The notes beneath the pieces were generated by a model. It was not told the origin of the DNA and did not search any database. It saw only the letters and a list, made by a program, of their open reading frames with translations. Below are positions 8,180-18,149 of a stretch of DNA of 64,000 nt, one piece after another. The DNA lies in NCBI RefSeq assembly GCF_963973895.1, contig NZ_CAXBBF010000003.1; one strand, 5' to 3'. The stretch comes from Porticoccus sp950063125 (GTDB lineage Bacteria; Pseudomonadota; Gammaproteobacteria; Pseudomonadales; Porticoccaceae). Made by a program: the position numbers and the translations under genes. The stretch's first letter is position 1. Every line of letters begins with the position of its first letter.

Positions 8180-11100
8180 TTACTCGCTCCTCGCGATCGG
8201 TTGCTGACCCACGCTGAAATACGCCCTGATACGTTCACCCGTGATATAGATCGAGGGCACCAGCAGCAGAGTGACAAAAGTAGCCAACAAAACGCCAAAA
8301 GCCAACGAAATTACCATGGGTATCAGGAATTGAGCCTGGGCACTGCGCTCAAACAGTATCGGTGTCAGTCCAAAAAACGTAGTCAGTGATGTCAGCACGA
8401 TTGGCCGGAACCGGTCCCTGGCCCCCTGAACAACCGCATCCACTGCATGCCATCCCTCTTTTTTCAACTGATTGATGCGATCAATCAGCACAAGATTATC
8501 ATTGACCACCACGCCGGCGGCGGCCAACACTCCCATCATTGAGGGCATGCTGATTTCCTTGCCGAACAACAGGTGGCCAATAATGGCCCCAGCAATACCA
8601 AAGGGCACGGCGCTGAGCACAATAATCGGCTGCCAGTATGAGCGGAACTCCACGGCGAGCAAGGTATAAATGGCCAATAATGCCAGCGCCATCATCTGTA
8701 AAAAGCCTATTTCAAAGGCTTTTTGATCTTTTTGTGCGCCGTCAATTTCCAGCGTTAACCCCGGGAATTTCTTCACCAGATCGGGCCAGTGGTCCCGCAT
8801 AAACACTGCCACGATCTCATCGGCAGAAGCGGCGCCACTAACCAGCTCACCTTCTATCTCGACCATTCGCTTGCGATCACGGCGCTTGATCTCCGTATAC
8901 CCCGGCACAAACGCGATATCCGCCACAGCATTGAAAGGCAACTCACGGCCATCATCCGTCCGGATACGCAACTCATCCAGTGACGATACCCGGGCTCGCT
9001 CCGCTTCAGGATAACGAACCATGACTTTGACATCCTCCCGCTCCCGTGGAATACGCTGAGCCTCGACACCATAAAATGCATTGCGCAACTGTCCGGCAAT
9101 ATCGCTCAAACCGATTCCGAGCGTATCCGCATTGTCTTTAAGACTGATTTCGATTTCTTTGCTCGCTGTACGAAACGAACTGGAGACATTGAAGACCCCG
9201 GGGTAATCCAGCAGCAGGGATTCAATTTCCACCGAAGCCAAACGCAACTCATCAATCTGCTTGCCCCGGAGAAGCAAGTTGATCTCCTTGGGCCGCCCCA
9301 TCAAGGTATATTCAACCCGGTAGTCCTCGACATTTTCAACAGCTCCGATATGTTTCTGCCAGAGCTCAGCCACGGCCTTTGACGAGATCGAGCGGGTTTC
9401 GTTACTGGATAATTCCAGAACAACCGAGACGATGTTTTCCCGACTTTCGGCATAGTGATTTTCAATGACCGAGCGCCCATCCTCGCCAATCAACAGAGGC
9501 TCCTGCTTTAACCCTGCTACGCCCCCTTCTATCTGTCGCATAATGGCCAGAGAGCGATCGAAACTGACACCTTCCCGCAACTCGGCTGATGCCCGCAGGT
9601 ACTCCCCCTCAACCACCGGAAAAAAAGCGACGCGCAACCAGCCGGTAAAGAAAACCCCCAGTATGACAATGAGAACCGCCAGAAACAGCGCCATGGTGGT
9701 ACCGCTGTGGCGCAGGCAACTTTCCAGCACCGGCCGGAACTGATGATCCGCAAACTGCTTCATCCACCGGGAAGCCCCGTTTCTCGCCCTCTGCAGCCAT
9801 TTTGCAAACAGCCATGTGGCCTGTTTCTCGGGTTTCAGATGGCGCAGGTGAGCCGGTAAAATCAGGAAAGACTCCAGCAGCGAGAATGTCAGCGCAATAA
9901 TCGCCACCTTGGGCATTTCTGCCATCAGCTTGCTGGAATCACCAGGTAACAGCAACATCGGCACAAACACAATGATCGTGGTCAAAACAGCAAAAGTGAC
10001 CGGCTTTGAAACCGCCAGGGCCCCCAGCGAAGCACTGTCATTGCCGCTCAGACCGCGCTCGTGATGCGAGTAGATACTTTCACCCACCACAATGGCGTCA
10101 TCCACCACGATGCCGAGGATGAGCAGAAAAGCAAATAACGAGACAATATTGACGCTAATCCCCAGGTAGGGCATTAACCACAGGGTGCCCACGTAGCAAA
10201 TACCAATGCCCGCCGCCACCCAAAAAGCCAGTACCGGACGTAAAAACAGCACCAGCAGACCGAACACCAGCAATAACCCGCCGAGCGCATTTTTGGACAG
10301 CAGATCAATTCGACTACCCAGGTAAACCGACAAATCGCGCCATACCACCAGCTCGACGCCGGGCTGAAGACTGGGCAGCTTCTCCGCAACATAGGCTCTG
10401 ACGGCCTCTGAAGAAGACACAACATCGGGGTTGCGGGTATTGAAGAGATTGATAAATACAGCGGGCTTGCCATTGAACATGGACACCAGATCCTGCTCTG
10501 CAAAACCGTCGTTAATACGGGCAATATCACCCAACAGAACCTGGGTGCCATCGCTATCCCGCAAAACCACAATGCTTTCAAAATCTTCCCGCTGGTAGGC
10601 TTGCCCCCGGGTCTGCAGGACAATGTCGCCCGCTTGCTCACGCACCTCACCGGCGGGCAAATTGACTGATGAACGCCGGATGGCGGCAACAACGTCCTCG
10701 AATGTCAGTTGGTAGCGGCGCAGTGTTTCCTCGGATATTTCCACGGCGACCTCTTCAGGCCGCGTGCCACCTATTTCCGCCAGAGTGACGCCCGGTAACC
10801 CGATGACTTCATCCCGAATAGACTCGGCAAGTCGCTTGAGGTCAGCTTCCGCCATCGGTCCCGCCAGAGCCAGGCTGAGAATCTGAGTTCTTGCCAACAC
10901 CTCTTTGATCCGTGGTCGCTCGGAATCAACCGGTAACGTATTAATAGCGTCTACCCGGGATTTCACATCATTGAGCAGCTTCTGGGTATCGTGGCCGTCG
11001 GCCACCTCTATCTCAATCCGCCCCATGCCCTGATAGGCAAACGAACGCAGCTCCTCAATACCATCCAGATCATGCACCTGCTCTTCGATGCGGATACAGA

Positions 11101-11302
11101 TCTGCTCTTCAACCTCCCGCGGCCCGGCTCCCGGGTAAGGCACCTCGACCTGAACCACGTCCCTGGGTATTTTCGGAAACATTTCCTTGTCGAGGTCCGG
11201 CAAACTGGTCAGGCCACCCACCAGTACCATCAACATCAATAAATTGGCAGCAATGGGATTGCTGACCCACCAATGAATCACCCCCCGACCTGACGTGCTC
11301 AT
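8180..11302 (-). CDS. RND-family efflux permease (AcrB/MexB superfamily)
   Basis: A 1040-aa inner-membrane proton antiporter of the usual RND length, with twelve predicted spans in two repeats and two large periplasmic loops. The first span begins near residue 14. The transmembrane-4 proton relay is visible as GIVVDDAIVVGE, and the duplicated counterpart reads GVVVNDNLVLIDRI. It pairs with the adaptor gene upstream (4-base overlap). No outer-membrane channel gene is in the window, so a TolC-like partner must lie elsewhere. The substrate cannot be told from the sequence: the protein is of the multidrug (HAE)-like group and lacks the typical metal-export features. Confidence 0.9.
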   Translation of the reverse strand: MSTSGRGVIHWWVSNPIAANLLMLMVLVGGLTSLPDLDKEMFPKIPRDVVQVEVPYPGAGPREVEEQICIRIEEQVHDLDGIEELRSFAYQGMGRIEIEVADGHDTQKLLNDVKSRVDAINTLPVDSERPRIKEVLARTQILSLALAGPMAEADLKRLAESIRDEVIGLPGVTLAEIGGTRPEEVAVEISEETLRRYQLTFEDVVAAIRRSSVNLPAGEVREQAGDIVLQTRGQAYQREDFESIVVLRDSDGTQVLLGDIARINDGFAEQDLVSMFNGKPAVFINLFNTRNPDVVSSSEAVRAYVAEKLPSLQPGVELVVWRDLSVYLGSRIDLLSKNALGGLLLVFGLLVLFLRPVLAFWVAAGIGICYVGTLWLMPYLGISVNIVSLFAFLLILGIVVDDAIVVGESIYSHHERGLSGNDSASLGALAVSKPVTFAVLTTIIVFVPMLLLPGDSSKLMAEMPKVAIIALTFSLLESFLILPAHLRHLKPEKQATWLFAKWLQRARNGASRWMKQFADHQFRPVLESCLRHSGTTMALFLAVLIVILGVFFTGWLRVAFFPVVEGEYLRASAELREGVSFDRSLAIMRQIEGGVAGLKQEPLLIGEDGRSVIENHYAESRENIVSVVLELSSNETRSISSKAVAELWQKHIGAVENVEDYRVEYTLMGRPKEINLLLRGKQIDELRLASVEIESLLLDYPGVFNVSSSFRTASKEIEISLKDNADTLGIGLSDIAGQLRNAFYGVEAQRIPREREDVKVMVRYPEAERARVSSLDELRIRTDDGRELPFNAVADIAFVPGYTEIKRRDRKRMVEIEGELVSGAASADEIVAVFMRDHWPDLVKKFPGLTLEIDGAQKDQKAFEIGFLQMMALALLAIYTLLAVEFRSYWQPIIVLSAVPFGIAGAIIGHLLFGKEISMPSMMGVLAAAGVVVNDNLVLIDRINQLKKEGWHAVDAVVQGARDRFRPIVLTSLTTFFGLTPILFERSAQAQFLIPMVISLAFGVLLATFVTLLLVPSIYITGERIRAYFSVGQQPIARSE

Positions 11303-12453
11303 GGGAGGTCCGGCGCCGACACAAGCACTGGAGACACTTTCATCCCTTCGACGATATAACCCGGCCTCTCCAGCAGGATCAGCTGCCCCTCAGGTATACC
11401 CGTAATCAACAGGCTTTTTTCTAGTACCTGCAATACCCGAACAGAGACCGTACGCAACCGGTTTTCTTCATCCAGCACGAGCAGTTGGTCCTTTTCATAC
11501 AGGGCCTGGCGAGGCACACGAACCACAGCATCAAAGGAGCGACCCGCCACTTCTGCATTGACAAACAGTCCCGCCACCAAGGGGGGCGAATACTGATAGG
11601 GATTGGCTACCTCGACAATCCCATAAATGACCCGACTGCGCGTATCAACTGCAGCATCTATCCGCACCAGCAGACCCGGCCAGTCGGCCTGCTGGCCATC
11701 AAACCTCGCCGACAGGGTCACCTGAAGCGGGCTGTCGGCTTCAGGCCTGAGCGGCAGGCTCAAGCGCGATGCCTGACTCGCCGTCAATGGCAGGCGTACC
11801 GCCATGGTATGTGTCGCGAAAATCTCTGCCACCTGCGTGCCGGAACTCACATACTGCCCCTGGTTCACCTGTGTCTGGCGTATCAGACCATCAAAGGGCG
11901 CAACAATCGTCGTACGCTCCAGATTGATTCGGGCCTGCTCGAGATCCGCCCTGGCCCCGGCCAGGGCGGCTTCTGCCGCCTTTAACTGGGGCTCACGCAG
12001 AAACAATGCGTTGCCTTCTCTATTTCCCAAATCCCGCCACTCCCGCTTCGCCTGCCTGGCTTGCCCTCGCTCCATGGCAAGGGTTTTCTCCGCCTCAGCA
12101 ACCCGTGATGATGCCCGGATGACTTCGATATCGTAATCTCTGGAATCCAGTTGCAGCAGCACCTCGCCTTCACTGAAAAATCCGCCATCGACAAAATTCG
12201 CTGAAACAGACATCACCTGTCCCGCAACTTGGGCGGCCAGCGCCACCTCAACCTTCGGCTGAACCGTGCCCTGGCTCAGCACACTGACCTGGCGACGCGC
12301 CGGAATGGCTTTCATGACAGAGATTTCTGGCGGCGCCGGTTCCACCCGGGGCTGCTGAATGGGCTCGGGCCTGATACCGGCCAATACGACCACTACCAGA
12401 ATGGCCACCAGCACAATCACCAGGGGAGCAAGCACTCTTTTTAATCGACCCAT
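11299..12453 (-). CDS. RND periplasmic adaptor (membrane fusion protein)
   Basis: A 384-aa adaptor that bridges the permease and the outer-membrane channel. An N-terminal membrane anchor (residues 9-27) is followed by the lipoyl/barrel-sandwich half motif. Then comes an alpha-helical hairpin rich in Ala, Glu and Arg (about 110-175, with EAALAGARADLEQARINLE), the second lipoyl half (TIVAPFDGLIRQTQVNQGQ) and beta-barrel domains. It is the first gene of the pair; its last four bases overlap the permease start. A palindrome 48 bases upstream could be an operator. Confidence 0.9.
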   Translation of the reverse strand: MGRLKRVLAPLVIVLVAILVVVVLAGIRPEPIQQPRVEPAPPEISVMKAIPARRQVSVLSQGTVQPKVEVALAAQVAGQVMSVSANFVDGGFFSEGEVLLQLDSRDYDIEVIRASSRVAEAEKTLAMERGQARQAKREWRDLGNREGNALFLREPQLKAAEAALAGARADLEQARINLERTTIVAPFDGLIRQTQVNQGQYVSSGTQVAEIFATHTMAVRLPLTASQASRLSLPLRPEADSPLQVTLSARFDGQQADWPGLLVRIDAAVDTRSRVIYGIVEVANPYQYSPPLVAGLFVNAEVAGRSFDAVVRVPRQALYEKDQLLVLDEENRLRTVSVRVLQVLEKSLLITGIPEGQLILLERPGYIVEGMKVSPVLVSAPDLP

Positions 12454-12500
12454 CGTCTGTTGATTATCCTTCTAATTGGGGAAAGTGACATTATCACAGG

Positions 12501-12510
12501 ATCACGTGAT
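12501..12510. promoter_or_regulatory. Palindrome in the divergent adaptor/phosphoesterase promoter region
   Basis: ATCACGTGAT is a perfect 10-bp palindrome in the 210-base gap between the leftward efflux operon and the rightward phosphoesterase gene. No regulator gene is adjacent. An operator role is only a guess. Confidence 0.25.
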
Positions 12511-12663
12511 ATCCCGGCCCTTACAGCAACCAAACGGGCAGTAATCTGCCGAAAAGACAAATCTCACCTCTAAACAGTTGCTGTCATCAAAGCTTCTTCA
12601 ATATGCCATGCCCCCGTCATCTGAGGCCACTAAGTTTCCAACAAAGCTCTGCAATCAAGAACT

Positions 12664-13482
12664 GTGAGGCCAGCTATGCACTATAACGCCATATGGCTAT
12701 CGGACATTCATTTGGGCTACCGGGACTGCAAGGCAAATTTCTTGCTAGACTTCCTCAATAAAACCCACACCAACCGGCTCTATCTGGTGGGTGATGTGGT
12801 CGATTTGTGGGCAATGAAACGCTCTTTTCTCTGGCCACCCAGTCATCACGAGGTGTTGCGCAAAATCATCGATCTGGCGAATAACGGCACCCGGGTGATT
12901 TATATACCGGGCAATCACGATGATCTGATGAGAGAAGTGGCTGGTACCGTACTTCTCAATATCGAGATCCACCAGCAATTTGTCCACACCACCCACGAGG
13001 GCAAAAAATTACTCTTGCTGCACGGTGATGAGTTCGATCATGCCGTGCTGTGCAACCGGTTTGCGCGCCTGGCGGGGGACGCCGGCTACAGCCTGCTGCT
13101 ACATTTTAACCGCTGGAGCAACGTATTGAGACGTTGGTGGGGGTTGCCCTACTGGTCGCTGGCTCAGTATGTGAAAAACCGGGTCAGAAATGCCCGTGCG
13201 GCGATCATCGCTTTTGAAGAAGCCGCAGCCAAGGAAGCCATTCGTCAGGGCGCTGACGGTATTGTCTGCGGGCACATCCACCAACCGGAAATCCGAACGA
13301 TCGATGGGGTTCTCTATTGCAATGATGGCGATTGGGTGGAGAGCTGTACAGCATTGGTCGAACACCGTCAGGGCAAACTCGAGCTGCTTCACTGGGGTGA
13401 CCTGCAACAGGCGATCAAATGCGACCAGGCGGCCAATGACAGCTCGATCAGCGCACCGTATTCACTACCGCGGCTCTCCTGA
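12664..13482 (+). CDS. UDP-2,3-diacylglucosamine diphosphatase-like metallophosphoesterase (LpxH family)
   Basis: A calcineurin-type phosphoesterase with the full metal-binding set: DIHLG, GDVVDLW, GNHDD, HGDEFD and GHIHQ. Length and motif order fit the LpxH-like subgroup that hydrolyses UDP-2,3-diacylglucosamine in lipid A synthesis. Several gammaproteobacteria carry such a second LpxH-like gene beside ugd or glycosyltransferases, so the true substrate is open. GTG at 12664 gives 272 aa; ATG at 12676 (268 aa, beginning MHYNAIW) is an equally good start. The end of the gene is convergent with ugd. Confidence 0.8.
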   Translation: MRPAMHYNAIWLSDIHLGYRDCKANFLLDFLNKTHTNRLYLVGDVVDLWAMKRSFLWPPSHHEVLRKIIDLANNGTRVIYIPGNHDDLMREVAGTVLLNIEIHQQFVHTTHEGKKLLLLHGDEFDHAVLCNRFARLAGDAGYSLLLHFNRWSNVLRRWWGLPYWSLAQYVKNRVRNARAAIIAFEEAAAKEAIRQGADGIVCGHIHQPEIRTIDGVLYCNDGDWVESCTALVEHRQGKLELLHWGDLQQAIKCDQAANDSSISAPYSLPRLS

Positions 13483-13503
13483 AGGACAACGGCTTCAGGC
13501 CAA

Positions 13504-14901
13504 TCAGGTCACTGCCTCCGCCAGCGTATTGCACGCCCCAATCACTGCAGGGCCACTGTTGACCCCCTGTTTCACGACACCCGTCCGCCCCATCGCCAGG
13601 TAATCAAAACCGGCTTCGGCAACCCGCCTGGGATCAAACAGGTTGCGGCCATCGACAATCATGGGTCGATTCATTTTCTCGGCAAGCGCCACGAAGTCAG
13701 GGGCCCAGAAGTGTTTCCATTCTGTACAGATCACCAACGCATCGGCACCTTTCGCCGCAGACTCCTTGGTGCCCACCAGCACCAGATCGTCGCGATCCCC
13801 ATAGATGCGCTGACACTCTTCCATGGCACGCGGGTCGTATGCCTGCACCAGGGCGCCATGCTGCCAGAGAGACTCCAGTAGCACCCTGCTCGGGGCCTCG
13901 CGCATATCGTCGGTTCGAGGCTTGAATGCCAGCCCCCACACGGCAATGGTTTTCCCCTTCAGGTCACCATTAAAGTAATGATAGAGCTTCTCAAACAACC
14001 GCTGTTTCTGCTCGCTGTTGACCTGCTGTACCGCCGACAGCAGGGGGGTGCGGTAACCCACCTTTTCAGCCGTCACCTGTAGGGCACGAACATCCTTTGG
14101 AAAACAGGAGCCACCGTAGCCACAACCGGGGTAAATAAAATGGTAGCCAATGCGGGGGTCCGCACCAATGCCCAGACGAACTTTTTCGATATCGGCACCC
14201 AGGTATTCGGCAAGATTCGCTATCTCATTGATAAAACTGATTTTGGTGGCCAGCATCGCATTTGCAGCGTATTTGGTCAGTTCCGCTGAGCGGACGTCCA
14301 TGACCATCAACTTTTCATGATTTCGATTAAACGGCGCATAAAGTTCCCGCATAATGCCGGTAGCCCGCTCGGAACCAGTGCCAAGTACAATCCGGTCCGG
14401 CTTCATAAAATCACCGATGGCTGTACCTTCTTTCAGAAACTCGGGGTTTGACACCACGTCAAAGGGTATATCGAGCGCACGATGATGGAGCTTCTTTTCT
14501 ACCCGGGCTCTCACTTCATCGGCTGTGCCCACGGGCACGGTGGATTTATTGACGATTACGGCAGAGTCCTGTAGATACCGGCCAATGCTGTCTGCCACTG
14601 ACAGCACATGCCGGGTGTCCGCCTCACCATCTTCATCACAGGGCGTACCCACGGCGATAAAAATCACTTCACCGTGGGTCACGGCTTCGGCAGCATCGGT
14701 CGTAAATATCAACGATCCCTCCCGTTGCGTCTCTACCAGGTAGTCCTCCAGACCGGGTTCAAAAATAGGGGCTATCCCTCGACGCAACGCATCTATCTTC
14801 AGTGCATCCTGATCAATACAGGAAACCTGATGGCCAACATGGGCAAGACACACACTGGTCACCAACCCCACATAGCCTCCACCAAATACCGTCACTCTCA
14901 T
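13504..14901 (-). CDS. ugd: UDP-glucose 6-dehydrogenase
   Basis: Makes UDP-glucuronate from UDP-glucose with two NAD, for capsule or exopolysaccharide. The N-terminal Rossmann loop GGGYVGLV is at residues 8-15. The catalytic cysteine sits in YPGCGYGGSCFPKD, and the C-terminal UDP-binding domain shows GLAFKPRTDDMREAPS. I chose ATG at 14901 (465 aa) because GGGG stands about eight bases upstream; a GTG three codons earlier (14910) is also open. It is a single gene, convergent with the LpxH-like gene, and supplies sugar nucleotide to pathways not seen here; AlgC farther on serves the same theme. Confidence 0.93.
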   Translation of the reverse strand: MRVTVFGGGYVGLVTSVCLAHVGHQVSCIDQDALKIDALRRGIAPIFEPGLEDYLVETQREGSLIFTTDAAEAVTHGEVIFIAVGTPCDEDGEADTRHVLSVADSIGRYLQDSAVIVNKSTVPVGTADEVRARVEKKLHHRALDIPFDVVSNPEFLKEGTAIGDFMKPDRIVLGTGSERATGIMRELYAPFNRNHEKLMVMDVRSAELTKYAANAMLATKISFINEIANLAEYLGADIEKVRLGIGADPRIGYHFIYPGCGYGGSCFPKDVRALQVTAEKVGYRTPLLSAVQQVNSEQKQRLFEKLYHYFNGDLKGKTIAVWGLAFKPRTDDMREAPSRVLLESLWQHGALVQAYDPRAMEECQRIYGDRDDLVLVGTKESAAKGADALVICTEWKHFWAPDFVALAEKMNRPMIVDGRNLFDPRRVAEAGFDYLAMGRTGVVKQGVNSGPAVIGACNTLAEAVT

Positions 14902-15123
14902 TCCACACACCCCATCATTTGAGTGGATTCATGGTGTGACTGTGGCATGACAGCCTTATGGCATTTTTTTTGGGGTTTTGTGACAGCCCCCGGGCTCTTG
15001 CAATAGCGGCAATTCAGTTACACTTAGCTGGCCGTAAACCATCAACTTTCAAACCTTTGCTCTGCCGGGTGCTACTTGCCGGGGAAGACAAGAAAACGAT
15101 CTTGGCCTGATAAGGAATTTAAC

Positions 15124-16710
15124 TTGCCGCTACTAAAAAACCGTTTGGCCCTGCTGACTGCCGCGACCGGGGAACAGCTCCTGACCAAGATGATCAGGGG
15201 TATTGAGAAAGAGAGCCTACGGGTGACACCGGCCGGCAAACTGGCACAGACCCCCCACCCGCCGGCATTGGGGGCTGCGTTGACCCACCCGAAAATCACC
15301 ACGGATTACTCAGAGGCGTTACTGGAATTCATTACCCCACCTACCAGTGATGCCGACCTGGTATTGCAAACCCTGGAGGATATCCACCGCTTCACTTACC
15401 ACAGGATTGGCGATGAATTGCTTTGGGCCAACAGTATGCCCTGCCAGCTCAGTGGCGACAGTGATATTCCGGTGGGCTATTACGGCACCTCCAATATCGG
15501 CAAAATGAAAAGTGTTTACCGGGTTGGTCTGGGCCACCGCTATGGCCGTCTGATGCAAACGATTGCCGGTATCCACTACAATTTTTCAGCCCCGGATTCA
15601 CTCTGGGAGATGTTGCGCAAGGCAGAGAAACCCGGTCAGTCGCTGCAGGATTTTAAAACTGAAAACTACTTTGCCCTGATTCGCAATTTCCGCCGCCACT
15701 TCTGGTTATTACTCTATCTGTTCGGTGCATCGCCCGGGGTTTGTCGCAGCTTTGTCAGGGGCCGCGAGCATCGCCTGATACCCTTTGGCAAAGACGATCA
15801 CAGTCTCTACGCACCCGACGCCACCTCACTGAGAATGGGCGACCTGGGTTATCAGAGCACGGCCCAGGAGCAGCTGATTGTCTGTTATAACGACCTGCGC
15901 AGCTACGTGACCACCCTTCGCGGTGCGCTGGTCAAACCCTATCCGGCATACGAATCGGTAGGACTCAAAGATCGCCATGGCGAGTACCATCAACTGAGCA
16001 CCCATTTACTGCAGATTGAAAACGAGTTTTACAGCACCATCCGGCCAAAGCGGACGACCAACACCGAAGAGACACCATTGAGGGCCCTGTGGGATCGCGG
16101 TGTTGAGTATATTGAGGTGCGTTGTATTGACCTGAACCCTTACCAACCGCTGGGCATTGATCGTGAGCAGATAGATTTCCTCGACATTTTTCTGCTCACT
16201 TGCCTATTGGCCAGCAGCCGGGACACCGATGACCAGGAATACCGAAATATTCTGGATAATCAGCGGCGCACGGTTTATCGGGGAAGAGATCCTCAACTCA
16301 CCCTCCGGGATGGGGGAAGTGACCGATCACTTGTCGAGTGGGCCGAAGCAATTTTTGCCGACATGGCACCAGTGGCTGACATGCTGGATGATCACCATGG
16401 CGATGACCGTTACCAAAAAACGTTGTTGTCACTCCGCCGTCGGCTGAAGGATCCCTCTCTGACCCCCTCCGCCCGGATGCTGGAGGAAATGGCAGGCACT
16501 AACCAGACATTCTTTCGGGTCGCCATGAAATATGCCACCCAGCACCGCGAATACTTCCTGGACACGCCTCTGGACCGGGAGACGGAGGCACACTACCAAC
16601 AGCTGGCCCGCGATTCCCTGCGACAACAACAGGAGATTGAGCAGCGCGATGACCGAAGTTTTGACCAGTTTCTGGCCGATTATTACCGGCAGTATGATTT
16701 TCAGCTGTGA
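15124..16710 (+). CDS. gshA: Glutamate-cysteine ligase (Escherichia type)
   Basis: First enzyme of glutathione synthesis, 528 aa, the usual size of the gammaproteobacterial GshA. Motifs seen are GIEKESLRV, TDYSEALLEFITPP and the internal VEYIEVRCIDLNPYQPLG. I chose TTG at 15124 because AAGGA stands eight bases before it and the N-terminus MPLLKNRLALL aligns with known GshA proteins. An upstream TTG at 15076 is open but has no ribosome-binding site. Its last four bases overlap acpH, so the two are co-transcribed. gshB is not in the window. Confidence 0.93.
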   Translation: MPLLKNRLALLTAATGEQLLTKMIRGIEKESLRVTPAGKLAQTPHPPALGAALTHPKITTDYSEALLEFITPPTSDADLVLQTLEDIHRFTYHRIGDELLWANSMPCQLSGDSDIPVGYYGTSNIGKMKSVYRVGLGHRYGRLMQTIAGIHYNFSAPDSLWEMLRKAEKPGQSLQDFKTENYFALIRNFRRHFWLLLYLFGASPGVCRSFVRGREHRLIPFGKDDHSLYAPDATSLRMGDLGYQSTAQEQLIVCYNDLRSYVTTLRGALVKPYPAYESVGLKDRHGEYHQLSTHLLQIENEFYSTIRPKRTTNTEETPLRALWDRGVEYIEVRCIDLNPYQPLGIDREQIDFLDIFLLTCLLASSRDTDDQEYRNILDNQRRTVYRGRDPQLTLRDGGSDRSLVEWAEAIFADMAPVADMLDDHHGDDRYQKTLLSLRRRLKDPSLTPSARMLEEMAGTNQTFFRVAMKYATQHREYFLDTPLDRETEAHYQQLARDSLRQQQEIEQRDDRSFDQFLADYYRQYDFQL

Positions 16711-17288
16711 ACTATCTCGCCCATCTCCATCTGGCAGGCCAATGCCCGGAGCAAATGATCGGTGGGTTACTGGGTGATTTCGTCAAGGGTCCCCTCCGGG
16801 GAGACTACCCGCCAGCGATCGAGGCGGGGATTTTACTGCATCGAAAAATAGACGTTTTTACCGACAATCTTCCGGCCGTCCGGACTGCCATCACTCGCTT
16901 CGAACCGCCCTACCGGCGTTTTGGCGGGATACTGCTCGACCTCTGCTACGACCACTTTCTGGCCGATAACTGGTCGAGGTATCACCATCGTCCCCTCACA
17001 GACTTCTGCCAGGATTTTTACCGCGACCTGTCCGCTTATGCAGAGATTTTACCGGACAGGGCCAAGCGTTTCAGTGAAGTGGCGCCCCAGGTAAACTGGC
17101 TTGAAAACTATGCACAGTTTCAAAATCTGGAATATATGCTGGAACGCATCGGTCAACGTTTTAAAACACCAATACCTCTCCACCAGGCTTTCCCCGAACT
17201 GCAGCGAGACTACCGGTTATTGTCCAATGAGTTTCACCAGATCTTTCCTCTGTTGATTGAGTTTACTGAAAGCCAACGTCTAAAATGA
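16707..17288 (+). CDS. acpH: ACP phosphodiesterase
   Basis: Acyl carrier protein phosphodiesterase (YajB/AcpH family), 193 aa. It removes the 4'-phosphopantetheine group from holo-ACP. The N-terminus MNYLAHLHLA, the motifs GDFVKG and HRKIDVFTD, and the aspartate- and histidine-rich segment CYDHFLADNW are typical and provide the divalent-metal site. The start is a GTG overlapping the gshA stop by four bases. Full length, nothing unusual. Confidence 0.92.
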   Translation: MNYLAHLHLAGQCPEQMIGGLLGDFVKGPLRGDYPPAIEAGILLHRKIDVFTDNLPAVRTAITRFEPPYRRFGGILLDLCYDHFLADNWSRYHHRPLTDFCQDFYRDLSAYAEILPDRAKRFSEVAPQVNWLENYAQFQNLEYMLERIGQRFKTPIPLHQAFPELQRDYRLLSNEFHQIFPLLIEFTESQRLK

Positions 17289-17313
17289 ATGGCCTCCTGA
17301 AGGGAATAATCCA

Positions 17314-17793
17314 ATGATACCGACGACCAGACAGACCAATCTGGTGATCTTTCTCGGCTGCACGCTGTTGATCCTGATCGCCCTCTACATGCAGCACATA
17401 ATGGGACTGGTTCCCTGTTACCTGTGTGTCACCCAGCGGGTATTCGTCATAACCACCGGACTTATCGCCCTGCTGGCATTTCTTCACCGCCGGCACACTC
17501 GCTTTTACGGTGCTATCACCGCTCTCAGCGCACTGGCAGGTGGTTTTTTCTCCGGCAAACAGCTCTGGTTGCAACATCTGCCAGAGGAGCGGGTTCCCGC
17601 CTGCGGACCACCGGTGGAATACCTGTTTGACGTTTTCAAGTTCAGCGATGCGTTGGGCATGCTGCTGCGCGGTGACGGCAACTGTGCCGAGGTGCAATGG
17701 CTGTTTCTCGGTCTCAGCATTCCCGGTTGGACTCTGGTTTGTTTTCTCCTGCTGGCTGCGCTGGGTGTGTGGCAAATGGTTCGCCGCCAGTGA
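17314..17793 (+). CDS. dsbB: Disulfide bond formation protein B
   Basis: Inner-membrane quinone reductase that reoxidises DsbA. It is 159 aa with four hydrophobic spans. The first cysteine pair is seen as CYLC (periplasmic loop 1, residues about 36-39). The second is the pair in VPACGPP and GNCAEVQW (loop 2), so both redox pairs are intact. The start codon is ATG. The stop overlaps the GTG start of the LrgA-like gene, an unusual operon partner. dsbA is not present in the window. Confidence 0.93.
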   Translation: MIPTTRQTNLVIFLGCTLLILIALYMQHIMGLVPCYLCVTQRVFVITTGLIALLAFLHRRHTRFYGAITALSALAGGFFSGKQLWLQHLPEERVPACGPPVEYLFDVFKFSDALGMLLRGDGNCAEVQWLFLGLSIPGWTLVCFLLLAALGVWQMVRRQ

Positions 17794-18149
17794 ATTTGCT
17801 GCGTGGACTCGCCGTACTGATCCTGTTTCAGGGCATTGGTGAGGGGATCAGTCACATCGCCGGGATACCGGTACCCGGGCCGGTAATCGGCATGGTCCTG
17901 TTATTTCTGGCACTGCAGTTCAGCCACACGGAAACACCGGCCTGGCTGGGGCGAACGGGCCACTCACTGATCCGCTGGCTGTCTCTGATGTTCCTGCCCG
18001 CCTGCACCGGCCTGTTTTTTCTGCCCGACATTTCCCGGGACCAATGGCTCCCCATCGCCGGGGCCATTGTTCTTGCAACCCTGCTAACACTGCTATTGGC
18101 GGCCCTGTTGATGCAAAAACTGATGCCCGCTGAGGGCGAGCGTCCATGA
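17790..18149 (+). CDS. CidA/LrgA family membrane protein
   Basis: Holin-like membrane protein of 119 aa with four predicted spans. The signature IPVPGPVIGMVLLFLAL, followed by a charged loop and the segment MFLPACTGLFF, is typical of the family. CidA/LrgA proteins work with LrgB-type partners in export of small metabolites (pyruvate-type compounds in some species) and in control of autolysis. The start is a GTG overlapping dsbB by four bases, beginning VNLLRGLAVLILFQ. The gene overlaps the LrgB-type gene by four bases, so the pair forms one unit. Confidence 0.88.
   Translation: MNLLRGLAVLILFQGIGEGISHIAGIPVPGPVIGMVLLFLALQFSHTETPAWLGRTGHSLIRWLSLMFLPACTGLFFLPDISRDQWLPIAGAIVLATLLTLLLAALLMQKLMPAEGERP

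Noticed and set aside
15076..15123. Upstream TTG start for gshA
   Set aside because: It adds 16 basic residues not found in GshA proteins and lacks a ribosome-binding site, whereas AAGGA precedes TTG 15124.
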